A stretch of DNA of 6,340 nt from Flavobacteriaceae bacterium (lineage in GTDB: Bacteria > Bacteroidota > Bacteroidia > Flavobacteriales > Flavobacteriaceae): contig CANEXR010000169.1 of NCBI GenBank assembly GCA_947443815.1, forward strand, positions 1-6,340. The letters are read 5' to 3'. This document shows, in pieces, positions 1 to 6,245 of the stretch. The translations under genes were made by a program, and so were the position numbers. Below the pieces are notes generated by a model. It saw only the letters and a program-made list of their open reading frames with translations, ran no database searches and was not told the origin of the DNA. The stretch's first letter is position 1, and every line of letters starts with the position of its first letter.

Positions 1-324
1 ATTGTGCAAATGGCAGGTGGAATGCTTCAAGCAAAACAAAATAATATGCTTATTTTAGTGGATGGTTTTATTTGTACCGTTGCTTTTTTAATTGCTTATA
101 AAAACAATCCTGAGATTAAGGATAATGCAATATTCTGTCATTCATCTGCCGAAAAAGGGCATCAAAAAATAATTGACTATTTGAAAGTTCGGACACTATT
201 GCAACTCGATTTGAGATTGGGAGAGGGTACAGGTTGTGCAATAGCATTTCCAATCATTCAATCGGCAGTGGCTTTCTTGAATGAAATGGCTAGTTTCGAA
301 AGTGCTGGGGTGAATAATAAATAG
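1..324 (+). CDS. cobT: CobT C-terminal part: nicotinate-nucleotide--dimethylbenzimidazole phosphoribosyltransferase (5' truncated by window)
   Basis: CobT transfers phosphoribose from nicotinate mononucleotide to the lower-ligand base (for example 5,6-dimethylbenzimidazole), giving alpha-ribazole 5'-phosphate in the cytoplasm. The frame is open from base 1 and ends at a TAG at 322-324, so 107 residues of a protein of usually about 350 are visible. The segment shows family C-terminal landmarks in order: MAGGML and a hydrophobic LILVDGFI strand near the start, then HSSAEKGH, then LRLGEGTGCA, then a final amphipathic helix ending in MASFESAGV. The glutamate of LGEGTG (codon 223-225) aligns with the catalytic base known in the Salmonella enzyme. 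The GTG at base 4 is an internal codon, not the start. cobS follows after 59 bases on the same strand, which fits an operon. The identification is secure; the missing N-terminus lies outside the window. Confidence 0.95.
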   Translation: MVQMAGGMLQAKQNNMLILVDGFICTVAFLIAYKNNPEIKDNAIFCHSSAEKGHQKIIDYLKVRTLLQLDLRLGEGTGCAIAFPIIQSAVAFLNEMASFESAGVNNK

Positions 325-383
325 CCATAGCGATTGAATTAGCAATTATTTATAAATTGGCATTTGTCAAAATAATATAAAAA

Positions 384-1190
384 ATGAAAAAAGAACTTCA
401 TATATTTTTTACAGCATTACTGTTTTATACCCGAATTCCGTGTCCCAAAAACATAGACCACAATCCCGATTATTTGAATAAAGCTTCTCGTTATTTTCCT
501 TTAATTGGCTGGATAGTTGGAGGTATTAGTTTTGTAGTTTACTTTATTTCGTCAATTCTCTTTTCGTATGAAATTGCAATTATTCTTTCGATGATAGCAG
601 GAATTCTGACCACAGGAGCTTTTCACGAAGATGGTTTTGCCGATGTTTGTGATGGTTTTGGTGGGGGTTGGACCAAAGAAAAAATATTGATAATCATGAA
701 AGACAGTGCCATAGGAGCGTATGGTGCCATAGGATTGGTATTGTTGTTTGTATTGAAATTTCAAAGTTTAGGATTATCAATTCAAGATATTCAGCAGTTA
801 GAATTGAAAGTTAATCACGCACCGTTTTTTGTTCTACTCCTTTTTATTGTAGCACATTCTCTAAGTCGTCTTGCGGCAGTTTCGATTGTATTTACCCATA
901 AATATTCAAGGGAGGATGCCTCAAGCAAAAGCAAACCTATTGCACAAAGTTATTCTTGGAAAGAAGTATTGGGAGCCTTTGTTTTTGGATTGCTACCGCT
1001 ATTATTACTGTCTTGTTTTCAATGGCAAATGCTTTTGGTTTTGTTCCCCGTTTTCATAACGCGAATTTTCTTGGCCCGTTATTTCCAAAAATGGATTGAC
1101 GGTTATACAGGAGATTGTCTGGGTGCTACCCAACAAGTTTGTGAAGTTGTATTTTACCTCTCAATAATTGCTTTATGGAAGTTTATTTAG
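384..1190 (+). CDS. cobS: CobS: adenosylcobinamide-GDP ribazoletransferase (cobalamin synthase)
   Basis: CobS is an integral membrane enzyme that joins adenosylcobinamide-GDP to alpha-ribazole (or its 5'-phosphate), closing the nucleotide loop of B12. The 268-residue length is slightly above the usual 240-260. Family landmarks are present: an N-terminal FFTALLFYTRIPCP, a hydrophobic segment at about 37-60, then GAFHEDGFADVCDGFGGG at about 78-95 with the acidic metal-binding type residues (E82, D83, D87, D90), DSAIGAYG at 107-114, and GYTGDCLGATQQ at 240-251. Further membrane segments lie at about 62-80, 110-127, 147-170, 195-232 and 253-266. The ATG at 384 is preceded by an A/T-rich stretch with no Shine-Dalgarno sequence, normal for Bacteroidota. 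Its 3' end overlaps cobC by 16 bases, implying cotranscription and probably translational coupling. All motif positions expected of an active enzyme are intact. Confidence 0.96.
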   Translation: MKKELHIFFTALLFYTRIPCPKNIDHNPDYLNKASRYFPLIGWIVGGISFVVYFISSILFSYEIAIILSMIAGILTTGAFHEDGFADVCDGFGGGWTKEKILIIMKDSAIGAYGAIGLVLLFVLKFQSLGLSIQDIQQLELKVNHAPFFVLLLFIVAHSLSRLAAVSIVFTHKYSREDASSKSKPIAQSYSWKEVLGAFVFGLLPLLLLSCFQWQMLLVLFPVFITRIFLARYFQKWIDGYTGDCLGATQQVCEVVFYLSIIALWKFI

Positions 1191-1702
1191 TGCGCCACAC
1201 AGAGACAATTTGTGAAAAAGGAATTTGTTATGGGCAATCAGATGTGGAATTATTAAGCCCGTATTTGCCACAATTTGAAAGGATAAAAACTCAAATTCCC
1301 GCAGGAGCTAAGGTCTATTCTAGTCCATTAACTCGGTGTGTAACATTAGCCGAGTATCTATCAGAAACAGCAATACAGCAAGATGTGCGCCTGATGGAAA
1401 TGGATTTTGGTGATTGGGAAATGAAACTTTGGGAGGCTATTCCAAAAGATGATTTCGAGCCTTGGATGAATGATTTTGTAAATGTTCAGGTGCCAAATGG
1501 AGAAGCTTTTACAGATTTATTTCACAGAGTAGAAGATTTTCTAACCAATGAACTTAGAGAAAATACGAACAAACCTATTGTCATTGTTGCACATGCTGGC
1601 GTGATACGAAGCATCCTTTGTAGTGTTACGCAACTCCCATTAAAAGACGCTTTTCAGAACAAAGTTGATTTTGGGGCTGTGCTAAAAATAAAAATTGACT
1701 AA
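1175..1702 (+). CDS. cobC: CobC-like alpha-ribazole phosphatase (histidine phosphatase superfamily)
   Basis: The likely role is removal of the 5'-phosphate from alpha-ribazole-phosphate or adenosylcobalamin-phosphate in the cytoplasm, the last step of nucleotide-loop assembly. The 175-residue protein is a typical short member of the branch-1 histidine phosphatases. The phosphate pocket can be read directly: LVRHTE with R7 and nucleophile H8, SSPLTRC with R54, the acid/base glutamate E75 in LMEMDFGDWE, and the second histidine H140 in VAHAGVIRS. RHT rather than RHG, followed by GICYGQSDVEL (16-26), is the pattern common in CobC proteins and argues against a generic phosphoglycerate mutase. The ATG lies inside the end of cobS (16-base overlap, different frame), so translation probably depends on ribosomes finishing cobS. 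The family fold alone does not fix the substrate; the assignment to B12 rests on the motif variant plus its place after cobT and cobS. Confidence 0.92.
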   Translation: MEVYLVRHTETICEKGICYGQSDVELLSPYLPQFERIKTQIPAGAKVYSSPLTRCVTLAEYLSETAIQQDVRLMEMDFGDWEMKLWEAIPKDDFEPWMNDFVNVQVPNGEAFTDLFHRVEDFLTNELRENTNKPIVIVAHAGVIRSILCSVTQLPLKDAFQNKVDFGAVLKIKID

Positions 1703-1778
1703 GGAATTGATTTAAAATTGATTAAGTTGCTGAAAGACTGATTTTTGTTTAAATTTTGTTCCTAAAAGCAACACAAAA

Positions 1779-1810
1779 TTGATTTTATGATAAATTTAAT
1801 CTTAACTTTG
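1779..1810 (+). promoter_or_regulatory. Putative Bacteroidota housekeeping promoter for the riboswitch-btuB transcript
   Basis: TAACTTTG at 1803-1810 is a full match to the Bacteroidota -7 consensus TAnnTTTG. A TTG at 1779-1781 lies 21 bases upstream, within the usual distance for the -33 element. Transcription would begin at about 1815-1818, just before the first strand that can form the closing helix of the riboswitch. That placement supports the call. It is the best promoter match in the window; no transcript data are available here. Confidence 0.7.
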
Positions 1811-1815
1811 CGCCC

Positions 1816-2066
1816 GTAATGAGGTTGAGGTTTGCTTTTTTGCAAATCACATTAAAAGGGAAGAGAGTGATTGAAAATAGAGTATTTCGGATATCAAATT
1901 CAGATTTTAAATCGGAAATCAGTATTCAAAGTCAAAATTCAAAAATCTCGCGCTGTACCCGCAACTGTAAGCTATAAAGCTTGTTGTTATCTACAAAACC
2001 ACTGTTTGTATTTACAAATGGGAAGGTCAACAACAAGACGCAAGCCAGGAGACCTGCCTATTATAT
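1816..2066 (+). ncRNA. Cobalamin (AdoCbl-type) riboswitch aptamer
   Basis: The conserved core is readable in order. AAAAGGGAAGAGAGTGA at 1854-1870 is the GGGAA...GTG block. CGCGCTGTACCCGCAACTG begins at 1949. CCACTG (1999-2004) and GGGAAGGT (2020-2027) flank a small TTTGT/ACAAA hairpin. GACGCAAGCCAGGAGACCTG starts at 2037 and is the B12 box, completed by CC at 2057-2058. A perfect 9-bp helix joins 1980-1988 (CTTGTTGTT) to 2029-2037 (AACAACAAG). The closing P1 helix can form between 1816-1824 and 2057-2064 with one bulged G and one G-U pair. About 75 bases lie between the first two core blocks, so this arm is longer than a minimal aptamer. It sits in the leader of a TonB-dependent receptor gene, the classic target of this class; B12 binding should reduce receptor expression. 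Confidence 0.95.
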
Positions 2067-2173
2067 CGAGTATCAAACTTTCGGGAAAAAAGGTTTGGGT
2101 ATGGGTAATTCTATGCTTTTCTCCCATTTTTAGTCATGTAATAGAAAAAACTATTACACAATGTTTTATTAAA
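2067..2173 (+). promoter_or_regulatory. Riboswitch expression platform (leader between B12 box and receptor start)
   Basis: This stretch lies between the aptamer and the receptor ATG. Two switchable elements can be seen. ATGGG (2101-2105) can pair with CCCAT (2123-2127), with a short T run ending at 2131, resembling a weak intrinsic terminator. Part of the same 3' strand, TTTTcTCCC (2117-2125), can instead pair with GGGAAAA at 2083-2089 plus one further A with a bulged C. A second hairpin lies at 2137-2158. Control could therefore be by early termination, by blocking initiation at 2174, or both; the sequence alone does not decide this. No Shine-Dalgarno sequence is visible. Confidence 0.55.
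2137..2158 (+). promoter_or_regulatory. Perfect 8-bp hairpin just upstream of the receptor start codon
   Basis: TGTAATAG (2137-2144) and CTATTACA (2151-2158) are perfect inverted repeats around an A6 loop. The hairpin ends 15 bases before the ATG at 2174, within reach of an initiating ribosome, and has no T run after it, so it is not a terminator. Its 5' arm, extended by one base, can alternatively pair with 2058-2066 at the 3' end of the aptamer. This makes it a candidate translational switch element. The structure is seen; the role is inferred. Confidence 0.5.
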
Positions 2174-4099
2174 ATGAACAACAAAATCGTTCGTATTAGT
2201 GCCTTATGTGTACTAATGACTAGCTGTGTTTTTGCACAAAAAAAAGACACCATTACTTCCAGAAATGAATTAGATGAAGTAGTAATTTCTGATTCTAAAT
2301 TTGCTTTACCAAAAGAAAAATCAGGAAAAGTAATTGTAAAAATCACCGCCGAAGAATTAAAGAAAAAACAAGGGCAATCTGTAGCTGCTATTTTGAGTAC
2401 AGTTGCAGGAGTCGAAATCAACGGAAACCAAAGCAGAAATGGTAAAGATTTAGGGCTTTACATTCGCGGAGGCAGAAATCACCAGATTTTAATTTTGATA
2501 GACGGTGTTCCAGTAACTGATGCTTCGGGAATTAATTTATCTTATGATTTGCGTTTACTTCCTGTAGAACAAATTGAAAGTATCGAAATCATGAAAGGTG
2601 CTTCCAGTACATTATATGGTACAGGCGCTGCAACAGGTGTTATCAATATAACACTCAAAAAAGCTTCAAAAAAAGCTATAGCCGGTAATGCTTATATGAA
2701 TATTGGCACTCAAACTGTCGCCAAAAAAGCGGATTATAGCATTCAAGATTACAATCAAGGCTTTGCTATAAACGGAAGTGCTGCAAAAATAAATTATTTT
2801 GCATCCTTAAACAGTACGGAAACTAAAGGAATTTCAGAAGCAAAATCGCCAAACTCTGCCATTGATTTTGAAGATGACTCTTTTTCTAGAATTAATTCAT
2901 TGGTAAAGATTGGTTTTACACCTTCAAAAAAATTCAAATTAGATTTTTTTGCTAATTATGACCGAATGAAAAGTGATTTTGATGCAGGTTCATTTGCAGA
3001 TGATCTTAACAACTATAGCCAATCAGAACAATACAGACTTGGGTTTTCGCCAAAATACAAGTATAATAAAGGAGAATTTGTACTTAACGCAGGGGCCAAT
3101 TTAATGGACAGAACCTTATTTACTTACAGTACTTTATACTTTTATAAGTCTAGAAGTGTTTCTGCTGATGCTTTTAATAAATATGAGTTTAGCAAAGAGT
3201 TTTTCCTTGTAACTGGTGCACAGTTCCAATTTCATGAAATGTCAAATGAAAATCCGTATGGTGTTATTACAAAAGAAGTAGCTCAATTTAACATGATTGA
3301 TCCTTATGTAACTGCTGTTTTTAATTCAGAATTTGGATTGAATATTAATGCAGGGGCACGGTTCAATATGCATAGTAAATACGGTAATAATTTAGTGTAT
3401 AATTTCAATCCATCTTATACTTTTTCTGACCTACCATTAAAGGTGTTAGCCTCATTTAGTACTGCTTTTGTTACGCCTAGTTTGTACCAACTGTATTCAC
3501 CTTACGGTGATTTAAATTTATCTTCTGAAAAAGACGGAACCGCAGAAGCTGGTTTTGAATTGAATTTAGCAGACAAAAAACTAAATTTGAATGTAGTTTC
3601 TTTTTGGAGAGAAGAACAAGATGCGATTGCTTTTGATTTAGTTACCTATAAATATTATAATTTGATGGGTAGAAATAAAGCGCAAGGAATTGAAACCATG
3701 ATTTCGTATGCTTTTAATGATAAAATTAAATGCAATGCCAATTATACTTTTACCGAATTAGAAAAACAATCTCGAGTATTGAATCCTAAACATAAAGTAA
3801 ATGCATCGGTTGATGTTCAGGCTACAGCTCGTTTGGCTTTTAGCGCTTCGTATCAATTTGTATCCGACCGTTATTTTGAATATACAACGTATCCAGCACC
3901 AACCTACAATCCAGTTTTAAACTCAGAAATTCTAAAAGATTACCAATTGGTAAACGCAAATGTTCGTTATGAGTTAATCAAAAACAGATTGAATATTTTT
4001 GGAGCTGCAGATAATATTTTGGACAAAGATTTTGTGGAAACACGAGGATACAGTACACGAGGTAGAAACTTTAAATTTGGTTTGAATTTTTTATTTTAA
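2174..4099 (+). CDS. btuB: TonB-dependent outer-membrane receptor, probable vitamin B12 importer BtuB
   Basis: The protein is an outer-membrane beta-barrel that binds cobalamin or a related corrinoid and imports it using TonB-ExbBD energy. I chose the ATG at 2174 (641 residues) because it gives a proper signal peptide (MNNKIVRISALCVLMTSCVFA, cut before Q22). Upstream in-frame starts would lie inside the riboswitch. A TonB box follows directly (LDEVVIS, 33-39). The plug spans about 45-163 and contains LYIRGGRNHQILILIDGVPV (95-114) and IESIEIMKGASSTLYGTGAATGVINI (134-159). The barrel fills the rest and ends in GYSTRGRNFKFGLNFLF with the terminal Phe typical of outer-membrane barrels. There is no N-terminal carboxypeptidase-like domain and no SusD partner, unlike the polysaccharide receptors of this phylum. 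The length is near that of E. coli BtuB. The preceding cobalamin riboswitch and cob genes support B12 as substrate. It appears monocistronic, with a strong terminator after it. Confidence 0.92.
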   Translation: MNNKIVRISALCVLMTSCVFAQKKDTITSRNELDEVVISDSKFALPKEKSGKVIVKITAEELKKKQGQSVAAILSTVAGVEINGNQSRNGKDLGLYIRGGRNHQILILIDGVPVTDASGINLSYDLRLLPVEQIESIEIMKGASSTLYGTGAATGVINITLKKASKKAIAGNAYMNIGTQTVAKKADYSIQDYNQGFAINGSAAKINYFASLNSTETKGISEAKSPNSAIDFEDDSFSRINSLVKIGFTPSKKFKLDFFANYDRMKSDFDAGSFADDLNNYSQSEQYRLGFSPKYKYNKGEFVLNAGANLMDRTLFTYSTLYFYKSRSVSADAFNKYEFSKEFFLVTGAQFQFHEMSNENPYGVITKEVAQFNMIDPYVTAVFNSEFGLNINAGARFNMHSKYGNNLVYNFNPSYTFSDLPLKVLASFSTAFVTPSLYQLYSPYGDLNLSSEKDGTAEAGFELNLADKKLNLNVVSFWREEQDAIAFDLVTYKYYNLMGRNKAQGIETMISYAFNDKIKCNANYTFTELEKQSRVLNPKHKVNASVDVQATARLAFSASYQFVSDRYFEYTTYPAPTYNPVLNSEILKDYQLVNANVRYELIKNRLNIFGAADNILDKDFVETRGYSTRGRNFKFGLNFLF

Positions 4100-4110
4100 T
4101 TTTAACAAAC

Positions 4111-4153
4111 AAAAAAAAACGGTTTCGACTATTGTAGTCGAAACCGTTTTTTT
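4111..4153. terminator. Bidirectional intrinsic terminator between convergent btuB and S41 peptidase genes
   Basis: A perfect 12-bp stem, CGGTTTCGACTA (4120-4131) with TAGTCGAAACCG (4135-4146), surrounds a TTG loop. It is preceded by nine A (4111-4119) and followed by seven T (4147-4153). Read on either strand it is a stem followed by a T run, so it can end the receptor transcript on the + strand and the peptidase transcript on the - strand. It starts 12 bases after the receptor stop and ends 15 bases from the peptidase stop. Confidence 0.95.
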
Positions 4154-4167
4154 ATAAATAATATTTT

Positions 4168-5610
4168 TTATTCTAAAGCTTTTAATAGTCCTTCAGGAGC
4201 CTTTTCAAGATACATTTGGTTTTGTAAGCCTTGGATTGATTTGGTATCCTTGAAATAGTCAAATTCTTTACCAGTACTCAGTTTTACCATTTTTCCACTT
4301 CCAGTAATTTTTCCAATTGCAGTACTTAGCAATGGTTCCGATGTACTTCCAAGAACACCAAAGGTGCTTATAGTTTCTTTCAATTGATAATTTGGAATTA
4401 GCCCATTGAAATAATCACCAAATCCAACCGAATTGACAATTTTTAATACAATGGGTTGCATTGCATACCGATGATTTGGATTTCTATTTTGAGTGCCAAA
4501 AGTTGGTGAATCATATAAAGTCACCGAACCCACATTTTTCCCCGTTGTAATATCACCAATTTGAACTACATTGACATGTGGTTTTAAACCATTTATAACT
4601 AGTTCACTAGCAGACGCTGTGCTTTTAGTTGTTAAAATATAAACCGTAGTCATATTGAGACTATTTATAGAAACACTTCCTATTTTATCCGTAAAAATAT
4701 TTTTCAAAGCCTCCGGATTTTCCGCTTCATAATAAGCATTTATTTTAGCATTCCATTGTTGTTTTGCAAATACTTCACCTGTAAATTGTCCTGTAATCAT
4801 ACTTGCTAATCGTGTTGCCGTAAGAACAGAGCCACCACTATTGTATCTAAGGTCTAAAACAAAATCGGTAATTCCTTGTGATTTTAAGGTAGCAAAGGCA
4901 TCATTTAATTGTGTGTCGTAAGCGGCATAAAACCCATTATACATTAAATATCCTATTTTATGCGAACCAGATTCAATTACTTTATTAATAAAAATAGGAT
5001 TTTCAGCCAATACCGATTTGGTCAAAGCAACTGATTTTCCATTGTCAACAATGGTTGTACCGTTATAAGTTGCTAAATTCAAGGTATAACTTTCGCCACT
5101 TAATAAACTTTGATAATTACTGATTGTCAATTGTGTTCCATTAACCCCAGTAAAAAGATCGCCACGTTTAATATCTTTATTTGAAGCATCGGAATTGGGT
5201 AAAATATAACGTACATAACCAAAAATTTCAGTAGTGCTTCCAGGTTTATAACTCAATCCAAAATCAACACCATCGTTTTTAGAAATGCCTCCAAGGGCTT
5301 GTTCCAAAACTAAATAATCATCAACAATCCAACTGAATCTGTCGATAGATGAATTTACTCTTAAGGCATTAAATAAATCTTTAGGAACGGGATATCCAGT
5401 TAAAAAAGCATTCAATTCTGTCTGATTTGCAAATCGATCATCCGATAAATTAGGAACATCTGATTGCCATAAATAATATTGATTTAGTCCTTTCCAGATA
5501 AAATCTTGCACTTCTAAGTTTACTGGCGTTGCAACATCATCATTATCTTGACACGATTGAAAAATAAAAAGAGTTATAAATAGTAGGCTAATAAATTTGA
5601 ATGTTCTCAT
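4168..5610 (-). CDS. S41-family peptidase (C-terminal processing protease-like), probable surface lipoprotein
   Basis: This is a serine protease of the Tsp/CtpA type carried on a lipid anchor; its substrate is unknown. The 480-residue protein starts with a lipoprotein signal, hydrophobic to IFQSC with lipidated C20, then QDNDD. In Bacteroidota an acidic run right after the cysteine is known to promote export to the cell surface. An N-terminal domain common in this phylum follows (FIWKGLNQYYLW at 37-48, DRFSWIVDDY at 90-99). A PDZ-like segment lies at about 108-195 (GDLFTGVNGTQLT, 150-162). The catalytic domain carries DLRYNSGGS at 253-261 and TASASE at 331-336. S333 is the nucleophile and K358 in TTGKNVG is the general base, exactly 25 residues later as in Tsp, so the enzyme looks active. 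The ATG at 5608-5610 gives the complete signal. The gene converges on btuB and diverges from the sigma factor gene, so a link to B12 is not implied. Confidence 0.93.
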   Translation of the reverse strand: MRTFKFISLLFITLFIFQSCQDNDDVATPVNLEVQDFIWKGLNQYYLWQSDVPNLSDDRFANQTELNAFLTGYPVPKDLFNALRVNSSIDRFSWIVDDYLVLEQALGGISKNDGVDFGLSYKPGSTTEIFGYVRYILPNSDASNKDIKRGDLFTGVNGTQLTISNYQSLLSGESYTLNLATYNGTTIVDNGKSVALTKSVLAENPIFINKVIESGSHKIGYLMYNGFYAAYDTQLNDAFATLKSQGITDFVLDLRYNSGGSVLTATRLASMITGQFTGEVFAKQQWNAKINAYYEAENPEALKNIFTDKIGSVSINSLNMTTVYILTTKSTASASELVINGLKPHVNVVQIGDITTGKNVGSVTLYDSPTFGTQNRNPNHRYAMQPIVLKIVNSVGFGDYFNGLIPNYQLKETISTFGVLGSTSEPLLSTAIGKITGSGKMVKLSTGKEFDYFKDTKSIQGLQNQMYLEKAPEGLLKALE

Positions 5611-5735
5611 GTTTTGGGGTTTGCTATAACTAATGAACGTAAAAATACTAACTTTAGTTTTTTATTTTATGTTTTTTTGTAACAAAAATAATTGTGCTTC
5701 GTCTTGATTGTATACCTAATTATTAAAAACCTTTT
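5611..5735. promoter_or_regulatory. Divergent intergenic region between S41 peptidase and sigma factor genes
   Basis: The 125-base, very A/T-rich spacer must hold the start signals for both outward-facing genes. On the - strand, TATTTTTG (complement of 5683-5690) matches the Bacteroidota -7 element TAnnTTTG and would give the peptidase a leader of about 65 bases, but I see no good -33 partner. On the + strand, TAACTTTA (5649-5656) is one base off the consensus, and the nearest TTTG (5620-5623) is 25 bases upstream, slightly too far. No clear operator repeat was seen. Confidence 0.35.
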
Positions 5736-6245
5736 ATGAACCAAAATGAGTTTGTTCTTTTAATCACTCCTTTTCGAGACAAAGTCTTTCGATTAGCAAA
5801 GCGATTACTAGTCAGTACAGAAGAAGCAGAAGATGCTACTCAAGAAGTTTTGGTTAAATTATGGCATAAAAATGAGGGTTTAAAACAATATGGAAGTGTA
5901 GAAGCTTTTGCTATGACAATTACAAAAAATTATTGTCTAGATCAATTAAAATCAAAAAGAGCAACTAATCTTTCTATTGCACATACCAATTATACGGATA
6001 GAGAACCTAGTTTGCAACAAAAAGTTGAAGACAACGACAGTTTGAATTGGGTTGAAAAAATAATCAATCAATTGCCCGAACAACAGCGATTAATTATTCA
6101 AATGCGAGATATTGAACAATATGAATTTGAGGAAATTGCAAAAGTATTAGACATGAACGAAACGGCTATTCGAGTAGCACTTTCAAGAGCCAGAAAAACG
6201 ATACGGGAAAGCATGACAAAAACACACAATTATGGAATACACTAA
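5736..6245 (+). CDS. ECF-type RNA polymerase sigma factor (sigma-70 family)
   Basis: This is an alternative sigma factor that would direct RNA polymerase to a small set of promoters. The 169-residue length is typical of the ECF class, which has only regions 2 and 4. Region 2 spans about 9-77: the core-binding part runs FRDKVFRLAKRLLVSTEEAEDATQEVLVKLW, followed by a DNA-contacting part near AFAMTITKNYCLDQLKSKR. Region 4 spans about 105-158: LPEQQRLIIQMRDIEQYEFEEIAKVLDMNETAIRVALSRARKTIRE, with the helix-turn-helix at about 130-155. The ATG at 5736 gives a full region 2. The stop overlaps the next gene by 14 bases, an arrangement usual for a sigma factor with its cognate membrane or anti-sigma protein. 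Its target promoters cannot be told from this window, and there is no sign that it controls the B12 genes. Confidence 0.95.
   Translation: MNQNEFVLLITPFRDKVFRLAKRLLVSTEEAEDATQEVLVKLWHKNEGLKQYGSVEAFAMTITKNYCLDQLKSKRATNLSIAHTNYTDREPSLQQKVEDNDSLNWVEKIINQLPEQQRLIIQMRDIEQYEFEEIAKVLDMNETAIRVALSRARKTIRESMTKTHNYGIH

Noticed and set aside
325..383. Separate promoter for cobS in the 59-base gap after cobT (TAAATTGG at 353-360 resembles the -7 element)
   Set aside because: It misses the invariant T of TTTG, and the upstream TTG is too close (16 bases). Operon read-through is the simpler explanation.
552..764. Antisense reading frame inside cobS
   Set aside because: It lies wholly within a well-conserved gene on the opposite strand and its product shows no recognisable domain.
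1752..1780. Imperfect inverted repeat after cobC as a possible terminator (AATTTTGTT with AACACAAAATT)
   Set aside because: The stem is almost all A/T with a 2-base bulge and no strong T run follows. It also overlaps the likely -33 element of the next promoter.
1871..2173. Open reading frame extending the receptor upstream by 101 codons from a TTG
   Set aside because: It runs through the conserved cobalamin riboswitch, its product has no family similarity that I recognise, and it would bury the clear signal peptide that begins at the ATG at 2174.
2216..2240. Receptor signal read as a lipoprotein signal because of the Cys in MTSCVFA
   Set aside because: The lipobox is poor (Met at -3). VFA followed by Q is a good signal peptidase I site, and TonB-dependent barrels are not expected to be lipidated.
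2134..2421. Antisense reading frame over the start of the receptor gene
   Set aside because: It is the complement of the signal peptide and plug coding sequence, with no independent coding signal.
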